Assembly (NCBI RefSeq): GCF_000711725.1 | Contig: NZ_JONP01000004.1 | Coordinates: 1 to 64,000 of the forward strand | DNA from: Roseomonas aerilata DSM 19363 | Lineage (GTDB): Bacteria > Pseudomonadota > Alphaproteobacteria > Acetobacterales > Acetobacteraceae | DNA length: 64,000 bases | Direction: 5' to 3' | Part shown: in pieces, positions 27,108 through 37,369 of the stretch | Numbering within the stretch: the stretch's first letter is position 1 | Layout of the letters: the number at the start of each line of letters is the position of its first letter | Program-made: the position numbers and the translations under genes | Notes under the pieces: model-generated | Seen by the model: only the letters and a program-made list of their open reading frames with translations | Database searches by the model: none | Told to the model about the DNA's origin: nothing

Positions 27108-29855
27108 ATGACCGATGTCGTCGTCGTCGAATCGCCCGCCAAGGCGAAGACCATCAACAAGTACCTGGGCGACGGCTACACCGTCCTGGCCTCCTTCGGC
27201 CATGTCCGCGACCTCCCCCCCAAGGACGGATCCGTCCGTCCGGAGGAGGACTTCGCGATGGACTGGTCCTCGGAGGAGCGGGGCGAGAAGCAGGTCCGCG
27301 AGATCGCCCAGGCCCTGAAGGCCGGCCAGTCCAAGCGCCTCTACCTCGCCACCGACCCCGACCGGGAGGGCGAGGCCATCTCCTGGCACGTGCGCCAGAT
27401 GCTCGAGGGCCGCCGCGCCCTCAAGGGCATCGAGGTCCACCGCATCACCTTCAACGAGATCACCAAGCGCGCCATCCAGCACGCCATCGAGCACCCGCGC
27501 GACCTCGACGTCCCGCTCATCGACGCCTACCTGGCCCGCCGCGCGCTCGACTACCTCGTCGGCTTCACCCTCTCGCCCGTGCTCTGGCGCAAGCTGCCGG
27601 GCAGCCGCTCCGCCGGCCGCGTCCAGTCGGTCGCGCTCCGCCTCATCACCGACCGCGAGGCGGAGATCGAGGTCTTCAAGCCGCGCGAGTACTGGTCGAT
27701 CGAGGCCGCCTTCCGCACCCCGACCGGCGCGCCCTTCACCGCCCGCCTGACACATCTCGACGGCAAGCGCCTCGACCAGTTCGACCTTCCGGACGAAGCG
27801 ACGGCCACCCGCGCGAAGGAGGCTGTCGAGGCGGGCAGCTTCACCGTCTCGGCGGTCGAGAAGAAGCGCACCCGCCGCAACCCGCCACCGCCCTTCACCA
27901 CCTCCACCCTGCAGCAGGAAAGCAGCCGCAAGCTCGGCTTCGGCGCCCAGGCCACGATGCGCCTGGCCCAGCAGCTCTACGAGGGCGTGGATATCGGCGG
28001 CGAGACCGTCGGCCTCATTACTTATATGCGAACCGACGGCGTGCAGATGTCGCGCGAGGCCATCGGCGAGATCCGCGAGCACGTGAAGTCCGCCTTCGGT
28101 GACCCGTACCTTCCCTCCGCCGCCCGGGAATACGCGACGAAGGCGAAGAACGCGCAGGAGGCCCACGAGGCCATCCGCCCCACGGACGTGCGGCGCACGC
28201 CCCAGGACGTCGCGCGCTACCTCAACCCCGAGCAGCGCCGCCTCTACGACCTCGTCTGGAAGCGCGCCGTCGCCTCTCAGATGCAGTCGGCCGAGATGGA
28301 CCAGACGGCAGTGGACATCGACGACAAGGCCGGCAAGGCACGCCTGCGCGCCACCGGCCAGGTCATTGCCTTCGACGGCTACCTCAAGCTCTACCGCGAG
28401 GACATCGACGACCCCAAGCAGGCCGCCGACGACGAGAACCGCACCCTTCCGCCCATCGCCCAGGGCGAGGAGCCGAAGCGCGACACCGTCGCCGCCTCCC
28501 AGCACTTCACCCAGCCCCCGCCCCGGTACTCCGAGGCCTCGCTCGTGAAGAAGATGGAGGAGCTTGGCATCGGCCGTCCCTCCACCTACGCCTCCATCCT
28601 GCAGACCCTGCAGGACCGCGAATACGTCCGCCTCGACGCCCGTCGTTTCATCCCCGAGGACCGCGGCCGCCTCGTCACCGCCTTCCTCGTCTCCTTTTTC
28701 GAGCGCTACGTCGACACGAACTTCACCGCCGCGCTCGAGGAGAAGCTCGACGACATCTCCGGTGGCCGCGCGGACTGGCGCCAAGTAATGCACGACTTCT
28801 GGGACCAGTTCCGCGCCGCCGTAGACGCCACGAAGGATCTCAAGATCAGCGACGTCATCGACGCGCTGGACGAGGATCTCGGCCCCCACTTCTTCCCGGC
28901 GAAGGAGGGCGGCACCGACCCCCGCGCCTGCCCGAACTGCATCAACGAGCACCGCATGGGCGGCCGCCTGGGCCTGCGCCTCGGCCGCACCGGCGCCTTC
29001 ATCGGCTGCTCGAACTACCCGGAATGCCGCTACACCCGTCCCCTGGTCGTCCCCAACGGCGACGGCGAGGACAGCGGCAACGAGGGCCCGCGCGCCATCG
29101 GCACCGACCCCGATTCGGGCCAGGAGATCTCGCTGCGCCGCGGCCCCTATGGCCTCTACGTCCAGCTCGGCGAGCCCGGCACGGACGCCAAGGGCAAGCC
29201 GACGAAACCAAGGCGCGCCTCACTCCCTCGCGGCATGGACCCGGAGACGCTGACGCTCGACCGCGCCATCACCCTCCTGAACATGCCCCGCATCATCGGC
29301 CTGCACCCGGAGACGGGCGAGGAGATCACCGCCAATCTCGGCCGCTTCGGCCCCTACCTGAAGATGGGCGCCCTCTCGCAGAGCGTGCAGGCGGACGACG
29401 ACATCCTCTCGCTCGGCATGAACCGCGCGATGGAGCTGCTGGCCAACGCCAAGCCCCGCGGCATCCTCCTCGGCAATCACCCGAAGGACGGCGCGCCCGT
29501 GGAGGTGAAGCGCGGCCGCTTCGGCCCCTATGCCCAGCATGGCACCACCGTCGCCTCCCTGCCGCGCGGCGTGCAGATGGAGGACTTCACCCTCGATCAG
29601 GCCGTCGCCCTGCTTGCGGAGAAGGGCAAGCCCCTTCCCCCGAAGAAGGGCGCGGGCGGCCGCAAGGCTCCGGCGAAGAAGGCCGCCAAGCCCAAGGAGG
29701 CGACGGCCGAGGTAGCCCCCACCGTGAAGGCTCCGGCCAAGACCGCGCCGAAGCCCGCCGCGAAGAAGGCGCCCACGAAGGCGGCGGCCAAGAATCCGGT
29801 GGCCGGCAAGGCCGCGCCCGCGCCGAAGAAGGCCGCGGCCAAGGGCGGCGCCTGA
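27108..29855 (+). CDS. topA: DNA topoisomerase I
   Basis: A 915-residue type IA topoisomerase that relaxes negative supercoils. The TOPRIM domain starts DVVVVESPAKAKTINKYLG and has TDPDREGEAISWH; the active-site Tyr306 is in GLITYMRTDGVQMS. A C4 zinc ribbon (CPNC about residue 607, CSNYPEC about 635) and several TopA C-terminal repeats (SLPRGM, LGMNRAMELLANAK, SLPRGVQMEDFTLDQAVALL) follow. The last 80 residues are a Lys/Ala/Pro tail typical of high-GC organisms. It is one base from rnr. Confidence 0.97.
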   Translation: MTDVVVVESPAKAKTINKYLGDGYTVLASFGHVRDLPPKDGSVRPEEDFAMDWSSEERGEKQVREIAQALKAGQSKRLYLATDPDREGEAISWHVRQMLEGRRALKGIEVHRITFNEITKRAIQHAIEHPRDLDVPLIDAYLARRALDYLVGFTLSPVLWRKLPGSRSAGRVQSVALRLITDREAEIEVFKPREYWSIEAAFRTPTGAPFTARLTHLDGKRLDQFDLPDEATATRAKEAVEAGSFTVSAVEKKRTRRNPPPPFTTSTLQQESSRKLGFGAQATMRLAQQLYEGVDIGGETVGLITYMRTDGVQMSREAIGEIREHVKSAFGDPYLPSAAREYATKAKNAQEAHEAIRPTDVRRTPQDVARYLNPEQRRLYDLVWKRAVASQMQSAEMDQTAVDIDDKAGKARLRATGQVIAFDGYLKLYREDIDDPKQAADDENRTLPPIAQGEEPKRDTVAASQHFTQPPPRYSEASLVKKMEELGIGRPSTYASILQTLQDREYVRLDARRFIPEDRGRLVTAFLVSFFERYVDTNFTAALEEKLDDISGGRADWRQVMHDFWDQFRAAVDATKDLKISDVIDALDEDLGPHFFPAKEGGTDPRACPNCINEHRMGGRLGLRLGRTGAFIGCSNYPECRYTRPLVVPNGDGEDSGNEGPRAIGTDPDSGQEISLRRGPYGLYVQLGEPGTDAKGKPTKPRRASLPRGMDPETLTLDRAITLLNMPRIIGLHPETGEEITANLGRFGPYLKMGALSQSVQADDDILSLGMNRAMELLANAKPRGILLGNHPKDGAPVEVKRGRFGPYAQHGTTVASLPRGVQMEDFTLDQAVALLAEKGKPLPPKKGAGGRKAPAKKAAKPKEATAEVAPTVKAPAKTAPKPAAKKAPTKAAAKNPVAGKAAPAPKKAAAKGGA

Positions 29856-29856
29856 C

Positions 29857-32112
29857 ATGGCGGCGCCCCCCGACAAACCGGAGCCGGAGGGCGCCCCGAA
29901 CCCCCTCCCGAGCCGCGAGGCCCTTCTCGCCTACCTCCGCGCCGCCCCCGGGCGCGTGGGCAAGACCGAGATCAGCCGCCATTTCGGCCTCACCAGCGAC
30001 CAGCGCCCGGCGCTGCGGGACCTGATGGCGAGCCTGAAGGACGAGGGCCGCGTCGCCCCCGTCGGCCGCCGCACCGTCCGCCACAGCGCCACCCTGCCCG
30101 ACATGGCCGCGCTGGAGGTCATCGGCACCGACCCCGACGGCGACCCCATCGCCCGTCCCATCACCTGGGAGGGCTCGGAGAAGCCGGTCGTCTACATGCG
30201 GCCCGAGCGCGCCGGCCAGCCCGCCCTGGCGCCCGGGGACCGGGTGCTGGCCCGCATCACCCGCATCGGCGGCAACAAATACGAGGGCCGGACCTTCAAG
30301 CGCATCGGCACCGGCACGCCCTCGCGCGTGCTGGGCATCTACACGAACGGCATGGTCGAGCCGGTGGACCGCCGCTCCCGGGCCAACTGGATCATCCCCG
30401 CCGGCGAGGCCAATGGCGCGCAGGAGGGGGAGCTGGTGCAGGCCGAGCCCATCCCCGGCGCCGGGCGCGAGCGCCTGATGGGCCCGCGCCCTGCCCGCAT
30501 CGTCGAGCGCCTGGGCTCCATGGACGACCCGCGCGGCGTCTCCCGCCTCTGCATCGCCGCCCACGGCATCCCCGACGAGTTCCCGGACGAGGTCATCCAG
30601 GCTGCCGCCCGCGCGGAGGCGATCCCGCTCGGCCGCCGCGACGACCTCCGCGACACCCCCCTCGTCACCATCGATGGCGAGGACGCCCGCGACTTCGACG
30701 ACGCTGTCTTCGCGGAGCCCCACGAAGGCGGCTGGCGCATCCTCGTCGCCATCGCCGATGTTGCCCATTACGTCCGCCCCAACGCCCCCCTCGACCGGGA
30801 GGCGAAGCACCGCGGCAACTCCGTCTACTTCCCCGACCACGTCGTGCCGATGCTGCCCGAGGCCCTCTCCAACGGCTGGTGCAGCCTCAAGCCAGATGAG
30901 GACCGCGGCTGCCTCTACGTCGAGATGCTCTTCGACTCCGGCGGCACGAAAACGTCGCACCGCTTCGGCCGCGCCCTCATGCGCTCCGCCGCGCGCCTCA
31001 CCTACGAGAAGGTGCAGGCCGCCCGTGACGCCGGCGAGGATGCCGGCCTGGCCGAGGGCCACATCGCCCGGCTCTACGGCGCCTACCAGGCCCTGCTATC
31101 CGCCCGCTTGCGCCGCGGCACGCTCGATCTCGACTTGCCGGAGCGCCGCGTCATCCTCGACGCCAACGGCAAGGTCCTCTCCATCGCCCCACGCGCCCGC
31201 CTCGACAGCCACCGGCTGATCGAGGAGTTCATGATCGCCGCTAACGTCTGCGCGGCGGAGGAGCTGGAGCGCCTCCACCTCCCGCCCATGTACCGCATCC
31301 ACGACCGCCCCTCGGACGAGAAGATGGAGACGCTGCGCTCCTTCCTCTCCGGCCTCGGCATCTCGCTGCCGGCCTCGAACGCGGTGAAGCCCCGCGACTT
31401 CGCCCATATCCTGGAGACGGTGCAGGACCGCCCCGAATCCCGCCTGGTGAGCGAGACGATCCTCCGCGGCCAGTCGCAGGCCGAGTACAACCCGGAGAAC
31501 ATCGGCCATTTCGGCCTCGCCCTGCCGCGCTACGCCCATTTCACCAGCCCGATCCGCCGCTACGCCGACCTGCTGGTCCACCGCGCCCTCATCCGCGGCC
31601 TGCACCTCGGGGAGGACGGCCTGACCGACGCCGAGATCGGCACCATGGCCGAGACCGGCGAGCACATCACCAAGACCGAGCGCCGCGCGGCCCTGGCCGA
31701 GCGCGACGCCGTGGACCGCTACCTCGCGGCCTACATGGCCGATCGCGTCGGCGCGGACTTCGCCGCGCGAGTTTCAGGGGTGACACGCTTCGGCCTCTTC
31801 GTGACACTGGAGGAGAACGGCGCCAGCGGAATCGTCCCGATGGCGGCCCTGCCGGACGACCAATGGTTCCACGAGGAAGCGGCGATGCGCCTGATCGGCC
31901 GCCGCACGGGTCTGACCTTCACCCTGGGCCAGGAGGTCGAGGTGCGGCTGTCCGAGGCCGTGCCCCGCACCGGCAGCCTCACCTTCCAGCTTCTCCAGGG
32001 CACGCCCCAGGCGGCGCCGCGCAAGGCGGGCGGCACCCCACCGCGCGGGCGCCAGAAGATCACCGCCCGCAAGGGGAAGCAGGGCCGCGGCGCCGTCCCG
32101 CGGGCGCGCTGA
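29857..32112 (+). CDS. rnr: Ribonuclease R
   Basis: A 751-residue 3'-5' exoribonuclease. The N-terminal winged-helix part (about 20-75, GRVGKTEISRHFGLTSDQR) precedes cold-shock domains; the RNB catalytic centre has TIDGEDARDFDDAVFAEP, with the metal-binding Asp residues, and HFTSPIRRYADLLVHR. A C-terminal S1 domain (about 640-720) begins ARVSGVTRFGLFVTLEENGA and is followed by a basic tail. It degrades structured RNA and helps rRNA quality control. It starts one base after topA, and its TGA overlaps the probable CTG start of the protease gene. Confidence 0.96.
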   Translation: MAAPPDKPEPEGAPNPLPSREALLAYLRAAPGRVGKTEISRHFGLTSDQRPALRDLMASLKDEGRVAPVGRRTVRHSATLPDMAALEVIGTDPDGDPIARPITWEGSEKPVVYMRPERAGQPALAPGDRVLARITRIGGNKYEGRTFKRIGTGTPSRVLGIYTNGMVEPVDRRSRANWIIPAGEANGAQEGELVQAEPIPGAGRERLMGPRPARIVERLGSMDDPRGVSRLCIAAHGIPDEFPDEVIQAAARAEAIPLGRRDDLRDTPLVTIDGEDARDFDDAVFAEPHEGGWRILVAIADVAHYVRPNAPLDREAKHRGNSVYFPDHVVPMLPEALSNGWCSLKPDEDRGCLYVEMLFDSGGTKTSHRFGRALMRSAARLTYEKVQAARDAGEDAGLAEGHIARLYGAYQALLSARLRRGTLDLDLPERRVILDANGKVLSIAPRARLDSHRLIEEFMIAANVCAAEELERLHLPPMYRIHDRPSDEKMETLRSFLSGLGISLPASNAVKPRDFAHILETVQDRPESRLVSETILRGQSQAEYNPENIGHFGLALPRYAHFTSPIRRYADLLVHRALIRGLHLGEDGLTDAEIGTMAETGEHITKTERRAALAERDAVDRYLAAYMADRVGADFAARVSGVTRFGLFVTLEENGASGIVPMAALPDDQWFHEEAAMRLIGRRTGLTFTLGQEVEVRLSEAVPRTGSLTFQLLQGTPQAAPRKAGGTPPRGRQKITARKGKQGRGAVPRAR

Positions 32113-33590
32113 CCCGCCGGCTCTTCCTCGCCGCGCTCCTTGCCTGCGGCCTGTTCCGCCCCGCGCCGGCTCTCGCTCAGGACTACGCCCCGGTCCTGCG
32201 CGCCGCCTTCGCCGCCATCGCCGAGCGCCACCTCGAGGCCACCGACCCGCCGCTCCTTGGCCTCTGGGCGCTGCGCGGGCTGGAGGCGATCGACGCCACG
32301 CTTTCCTCCGCCCGCCGCGGCCCCGCGCTCGTCCTCGGCTTCTCCGAATCCCTGGCCGCTGACCGGCTCGCCGGCACCACGCCCACCTCCGTGGCGGATG
32401 CCGTCGCGGCCCTGCTGAACGAGGCGGAACGGCAGTCCCCTGCGCTCCGCCGCGCCGGACGGCAGGCGGTCCTGCAAGCGGTGTTCGAGGAGATCTTCAA
32501 CCACCTCGATCCCTACAGCCGCTACACGACGCCCGACGAGACCCGCCAGGGCCGGGAACGGCGGCTCGGCATCACCGATCTCGGCCTCGTCCTCTCCCCC
32601 GGGGCACGGCGCAGCGTGGCGGTTGCCCAGGTCGTCCCGGACACCGCCGCCGCGCGCGCCGGCCTCCGCCCGGGCGACCGCATACTGGAGGCCGACGGCA
32701 TCGCCCTTTCCGGCGCCGACCTGCCGGAGGCGCTGGACGTGCTGGAGGGACCTGCCGGTAGCAGCATTGTCCTCAAGGTTCAGCGGGGCCGGCAGCACCT
32801 CACACTTGTGATGACCCGCAGCCCCGCCCCCTCGATCTCCGTCTCCTCGGAGGTGCGGGACGGTATCCTCTGGCTGCGAGTGCCCTTCTTCGCGGCCGCG
32901 ACCCCTTCCCAGCTCGACACCGCCCTCGCCCGCGTTCCGGCCACCGCCGCCCCGCTCGGCGTCGTGCTCGACCTCCGCGGCAACCGCGGCGGCCTGCTGC
33001 AACAGGCGTTGCAGGTGACGGATTCCTTCCTGCCGCCCGGCATGGTCATCGCCACCACTGAGGGCCGGCACATCGATGCCCGCCGCCGCCTCGTCGCGAG
33101 CGGACCAGACCTGGCCACCGGCCGCCGCGTGATCGTGCTTGTGGACGGCCGCACCGCCTCAGCCGCCGAGGTGGTCGCCGCCGCCATCGGCGATCTCGGC
33201 CGCGGCCTCGTCATCGGCAGCACGACCCTTGGAAAGGGCCTCATTCAGATCCTCGTGCCGCTACCCGGCGGCGGGGAGCTGGCGCTCTCCTGGTCGCGCA
33301 TCCTCGCGCCGCGCGGCTGGCCGCTGCAGATGCTGGGCGTCCTGCCCGCCCTTTGCACCAGCCTCGGCGCGGAGGAGACGGCGCGGGGCCTCGCTACGCT
33401 CGGGACCGCAGAGAACCCCATGCTCATCCCGCTCGCCCGCGCCCGCGCCGCCCGCGCGCCCGTCCCGGCGAGCGAGATCGCGGCCCTGCGCAACGCCTGC
33501 CCGCCCGCCGAGGGCCGCGACGCCGATCTCGCCGCCGCCCGCGCCGTGCTGGAACGTCCCGAGCTCTATGAGGCCGCACTGGGCGGCTGA
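32109..33590 (+). CDS. S41-family carboxy-terminal processing protease, probable CTG start
   Basis: About 493 residues. A signal peptide (RRLFLAALLACGLFRPAPAL, then AQ) comes first, then a helical region, a PDZ domain (about 165-245, VAVAQVVPDTAAARAGLRPG) and the S41 core. Ser351 in DGRTASAAEVVAAAIGD and Lys376 in STTLGKGLIQ are 25 residues apart, the standard Ser-Lys dyad spacing. It should cut periplasmic proteins at their C-terminus. No ATG, GTG or TTG lies near the signal peptide in frame; the nearest upstream ATG (31863) would add more than 80 residues antithetic to a signal peptide. The CTG overlapping the rnr TGA is the best candidate. Confidence 0.85.
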   Translation: MTRRLFLAALLACGLFRPAPALAQDYAPVLRAAFAAIAERHLEATDPPLLGLWALRGLEAIDATLSSARRGPALVLGFSESLAADRLAGTTPTSVADAVAALLNEAERQSPALRRAGRQAVLQAVFEEIFNHLDPYSRYTTPDETRQGRERRLGITDLGLVLSPGARRSVAVAQVVPDTAAARAGLRPGDRILEADGIALSGADLPEALDVLEGPAGSSIVLKVQRGRQHLTLVMTRSPAPSISVSSEVRDGILWLRVPFFAAATPSQLDTALARVPATAAPLGVVLDLRGNRGGLLQQALQVTDSFLPPGMVIATTEGRHIDARRRLVASGPDLATGRRVIVLVDGRTASAAEVVAAAIGDLGRGLVIGSTTLGKGLIQILVPLPGGGELALSWSRILAPRGWPLQMLGVLPALCTSLGAEETARGLATLGTAENPMLIPLARARAARAPVPASEIAALRNACPPAEGRDADLAAARAVLERPELYEAALGG

Positions 33591-33614
33591 ACCGCGCGAA
33601 CACCCACAGAAAGC

Positions 33615-33642
33615 TTGACGTGGGCGCTCCGGGCGCTAGGTT
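33615..33642 (+). promoter_or_regulatory. Sigma-70-type promoter of rpmG
   Basis: TTGACG, a 16-base spacer, then TAGGTT, 67 bases upstream of the rpmG ATG. The architecture matches the candidate promoters of both tRNA genes in this window. Confidence 0.55.
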
Positions 33643-33708
33643 CCGGCCCCTTCGCGACCCGGCCCTAGCCGGCACCCGCCCACCTGGAATCGAGTCCCGA
33701 GCCCGAAC

Positions 33709-33876
33709 ATGGCCAAGTCCAACACCATCCAGATCCGCCTCGTCAGCTCCGCCGAGACCGGCTACTTCTACGTGACGAAGAAGAACACGCGGAATGCCAC
33801 CGGCAAGATGGAGAAGAAGAAGTACGACCCCGTCGCCCGCAAGCACGTCGTCTTCCGCGAGGCCAAGATCAAGTAA
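33709..33876 (+). CDS. rpmG: 50S ribosomal protein L33
   Basis: A 55-residue bL33 ([20 protein letters not shown], then [20 protein letters not shown] and [10 protein letters not shown]). It lacks the CxxC pairs of zinc-binding L33, so it is the zinc-free form. It has its own promoter and is followed by two hairpins, so it is an independent unit at the end of the pyrB-ctp gene run. Confidence 0.97.
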   Translation: MAKSNTIQIRLVSSAETGYFYVTKKNTRNATGKMEKKKYDPVARKHVVFREAKIK

Positions 33877-33882
33877 TTATCC

Positions 33883-33899
33883 CCGGGCGCGAAGCCCGG
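33883..33899 (+). terminator. First hairpin after rpmG
   Basis: CCGGGC and GCCCGG pair around GCGAA, seven bases past the stop. It lacks a T-run and probably supports the stronger hairpin just downstream. Confidence 0.35.
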
Positions 33900-33916
33900 C
33901 AGGATTGATCGGCAGG

Positions 33917-33948
33917 CGCCCGGGAACCATCGGTTCCGCGGGCGTTTT
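33917..33948 (+). terminator. Rho-independent terminator of rpmG
   Basis: A 12-base-pair stem (CGCCCG GGAACC against GGTTCC CGGGCG, with one bulged G) around ATC, directly followed by TTTT. It lies between convergent rpmG and the alcohol dehydrogenase gene. Confidence 0.8.
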
Positions 33949-33965
33949 GCCGTGGGCGGTGCCTC

Positions 33966-35027
33966 TCAGGCCGCCTCCGCCCGCAGCACCACCCGGCCCG
34001 TCACCTTGCCGTCCCGCAGGCGTTCCAGCACGGCCCCGGCCTGCTCCATCGGCGCGGTCGAGACCGGCAGCGGCGCCAGCTTCCCCGCCTTGGCCAGCGC
34101 CATGACATCCCGCAGGTCCGCCGGCGAGCCGACATAGGACCCCTGCACGGTCAGCGCGCGGATCGCCATGATCGGCAGGGGCACGGTCATCTCCCCGCCG
34201 AACAGCCCCACCTGCACGAGCACGCCGCCCTTGCCGAGCGCGTCGAAGGCGAAGCGCGCCGTCGCGCTGCCGTTCACGAGATCGATCACCGCCAGCGCCG
34301 GCCCGCCGCAGGCCGCCACGATCGCGGCGGTCACGTCGCCCTCCGCGAGCACCGTCTCCGTCGCGCCCGCCTCCCGCGCCGCTGCCAGCTTCTCGGCGGA
34401 GACATCGACCGAGACGATCCGCCGGTGCCCGATGGCCTTCAGCATCTGGATGGCATTGAGGCCAAGCCCCCCCGCGCCCACCAGCACCACCGGCCGCTCG
34501 GGCGGCAGGCTGCCGAGCTTGCGAATGGCGGAATAGACGGTAATCCCCGAGCAGGCGTAGGTCGCCGCCACCGCCGGGTTCACGTCATCGACCGGCACGA
34601 GGTACTTCGCGTCCGGCACCAGCACATGCGTCGCGTAGCCGCCGTTGCGATAGATGCCGAGGGTGCGCGCCTGGTTCGGGCACATGTTATCCTCGCCCGC
34701 CGCGCAGCGCTCGCATTTCCCGCAGCCGATCCAGGGGAAGACCACCTTCGCCTCGCCGACCGACACGCCCTTTGCCTCCGGCCCCATGGCCGCCACGCGC
34801 CCGGCGATCTCATGGCCCATGGCCAGTGGCAGCACCACGCCGCGATCCTTCAGCGAGAGCCGCCCGCGGCTGCCGAGGTCGTAGCCGCCTTCCCAGATGT
34901 GGAGGTCCGAGTGGCAGACGCCGCAATGCGTCACCTCGATGAGAACCTCCGCGCCCTTCGGCTCCGGCGTCGGCCAGTCCATCGCCTGCAAGGGCTCGCC
35001 CGTCTCCACTACCGCCCAGGCGCGCAT
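33966..35027 (-). CDS. Zinc-dependent alcohol dehydrogenase (medium-chain, AdhA-like)
   Basis: A 353-residue MDR enzyme. The catalytic zinc ligands are Cys in THCGVCHSDLHIW and the His in AMGHEIAGRV; the structural zinc Cys cluster is CGKCERCAAGEDNMC. The NAD loop is VVLVGAGGLGLNAIQMLK. It oxidises alcohols or reduces aldehydes in the cytoplasm. The ATG giving MRAWAVVETGEPLQ has GGGAGGA upstream; the extra eleven codons of the longer frame are unlikely. It is divergent from the TRAP receptor gene, with about 120 bases between for promoters. Confidence 0.92.
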   Translation of the reverse strand: MRAWAVVETGEPLQAMDWPTPEPKGAEVLIEVTHCGVCHSDLHIWEGGYDLGSRGRLSLKDRGVVLPLAMGHEIAGRVAAMGPEAKGVSVGEAKVVFPWIGCGKCERCAAGEDNMCPNQARTLGIYRNGGYATHVLVPDAKYLVPVDDVNPAVAATYACSGITVYSAIRKLGSLPPERPVVLVGAGGLGLNAIQMLKAIGHRRIVSVDVSAEKLAAAREAGATETVLAEGDVTAAIVAACGGPALAVIDLVNGSATARFAFDALGKGGVLVQVGLFGGEMTVPLPIMAIRALTVQGSYVGSPADLRDVMALAKAGKLAPLPVSTAPMEQAGAVLERLRDGKVTGRVVLRAEAA

Positions 35028-35146
35028 AGCATCCTCCCGCTCGTTCTGCGCCGATGGCACACCGCTCCCGTCGCGCGGTCAAGCAGGCCCCCTGGAAAGA
35101 GGGGGCGGATCGCAGTAGTCCGTGAGGCAACACGGAGGAAACCGCC

Positions 35147-36256
<1,110 letters not shown>

Positions 36257-36262
36257 GAGAAA

Positions 36263-36290
36263 GGCCGGGGGAGGCATCCCTCCCCCGGCC
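36263..36290. terminator. Strong hairpin between convergent TRAP receptor and telA genes
   Basis: GGCCGGGGGAGG and CCTCCCCCGGCC form a perfect 12-base-pair stem around CATC. On the minus strand it is followed by TTTCTCTT, so it can end telA transcription, and it probably also acts on the plus-strand gene. Confidence 0.7.
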
Positions 36291-36313
36291 CGTCCATCCC
36301 GCGGAAGCGGCGC

Positions 36314-37369
36314 TCAGCCCCGCTTCGGTGGCGTCGCTCGCGCGGCGGTCAGCGCGCGTCGGATCTCCGCTTCCGCCTCGCCCAGCGCCTTCGTCGCGGC
36401 AATCCGACGCTCGCGGCCCTCCTGCGCGATGCGGAGCGAGTCCTCGATCGTCGAGACGAGGGCCACGTTCGCCTTCTGCACCGCGTCCAGGTCCACGACT
36501 CCTCGCTCGATCTCCGTCCGCACCTCGACATTGGCGCGGCGGAGCCCCTCGGCATTCGCGGTCAGCAGCTCGTTTGTCAGGTCGGTCGCGGCCTTCACCG
36601 CCGCCCCGGCCTCGCGCATCCGCTGCAACGCCAGTGCCTGGGCAAGCTGCGTGCGCCACAGCGGCACCGTATTGGCCAGCACCGAGTGGATGCGTCCAGC
36701 CAGCGCCTTGTCGTTCTCCTGGATCAGCCGGATCGAGGGCAGCGCCTGCATCGCCACCTGCCGCGTCAGCCGCAGGTCGTGCACGCGGCGGTCGAGGTCC
36801 TCCCGCGCCGCCCGCAGATCTCGCAGCCGCTGCGGCGCGATGGGATCGGCGGGATCCATCGCGGCCTTTTCCGCCGCTGGGATGGCCTCCTGATCCGTGC
36901 GCGCCAGCACGGCCTCGCCGGCCGCCACATGGTCGGCCAGGGCATGGAACCAGGTCAGCGTCGCCTCATAGAGGCGCTCAAGCCGCTCCACATCCTCCAT
37001 CAGCCGGGTGCGATGGGTGTCGAGCTTGTCGCCGATCGCCTCCACCTGCCCGCGCACGCTCTCGTAGCGCTGCAGGATGGCCGTCGTCTCACTGCCGGCC
37101 CGGCCGATCAGCCGCGCGAGCAGGCCCGGCTTGGTGTCCAGCTTCGTGACGTCGAAGCCGCGCAGCGTGCCGAGCAGGCGGGAGAGCGAATCGCCGGCTT
37201 CACCGACCGCGTCGCTACGCGCGGCACCCAGCATGGCGTCCGCCGCCGCGGCCGCGCGCCCCTGCGCCTCCTGCCCGAAGCGGGTGATGCTGCCGGGGTC
37301 GTTGAGGTTGATCCGCGCCGCAAGTTCCTGGACGCCGGGCGCGGCGGGCTCCACCGAGTTGTCGCTCAC
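36314..37369 (-). CDS. telA: Toxic-anion resistance protein TelA/KlaA family
   Basis: A 351-residue, almost wholly alpha-helical protein with long coiled-coil-like stretches. DVTKLDTKPGLLARLIGR and LAQALALQRMREAGAAVKAA match TelA (tellurite resistance) family features, as do TDLTNELLTANAEGLRRANV and EIERGVVDLDAVQKAN. TelA relatives are linked to tellurite and to cell-envelope stress, but their mechanism is unknown. The gene overlaps the XpaC-like gene by 4 bases (ATGA); XpaC-TelA pairs recur in many bacteria, so they likely work together at the membrane. Confidence 0.9.
   Translation of the reverse strand: MSDNSVEPAAPGVQELAARINLNDPGSITRFGQEAQGRAAAAADAMLGAARSDAVGEAGDSLSRLLGTLRGFDVTKLDTKPGLLARLIGRAGSETTAILQRYESVRGQVEAIGDKLDTHRTRLMEDVERLERLYEATLTWFHALADHVAAGEAVLARTDQEAIPAAEKAAMDPADPIAPQRLRDLRAAREDLDRRVHDLRLTRQVAMQALPSIRLIQENDKALAGRIHSVLANTVPLWRTQLAQALALQRMREAGAAVKAATDLTNELLTANAEGLRRANVEVRTEIERGVVDLDAVQKANVALVSTIEDSLRIAQEGRERRIAATKALGEAEAEIRRALTAARATPPKRG

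Noticed and set aside
29024-30025. Plus-strand frame over the end of topA
   Set aside because: Arg/Gly/Pro-rich shadow of topA; no motif and overlaps both topA and rnr.
32096-32115. CTGA overlap as a general translational-coupling signal
   Set aside because: The same CTGA occurs at nusB/thiL, where a GTG start four codons later is better, so CTGA alone is not evidence; it is used only where no other start exists.
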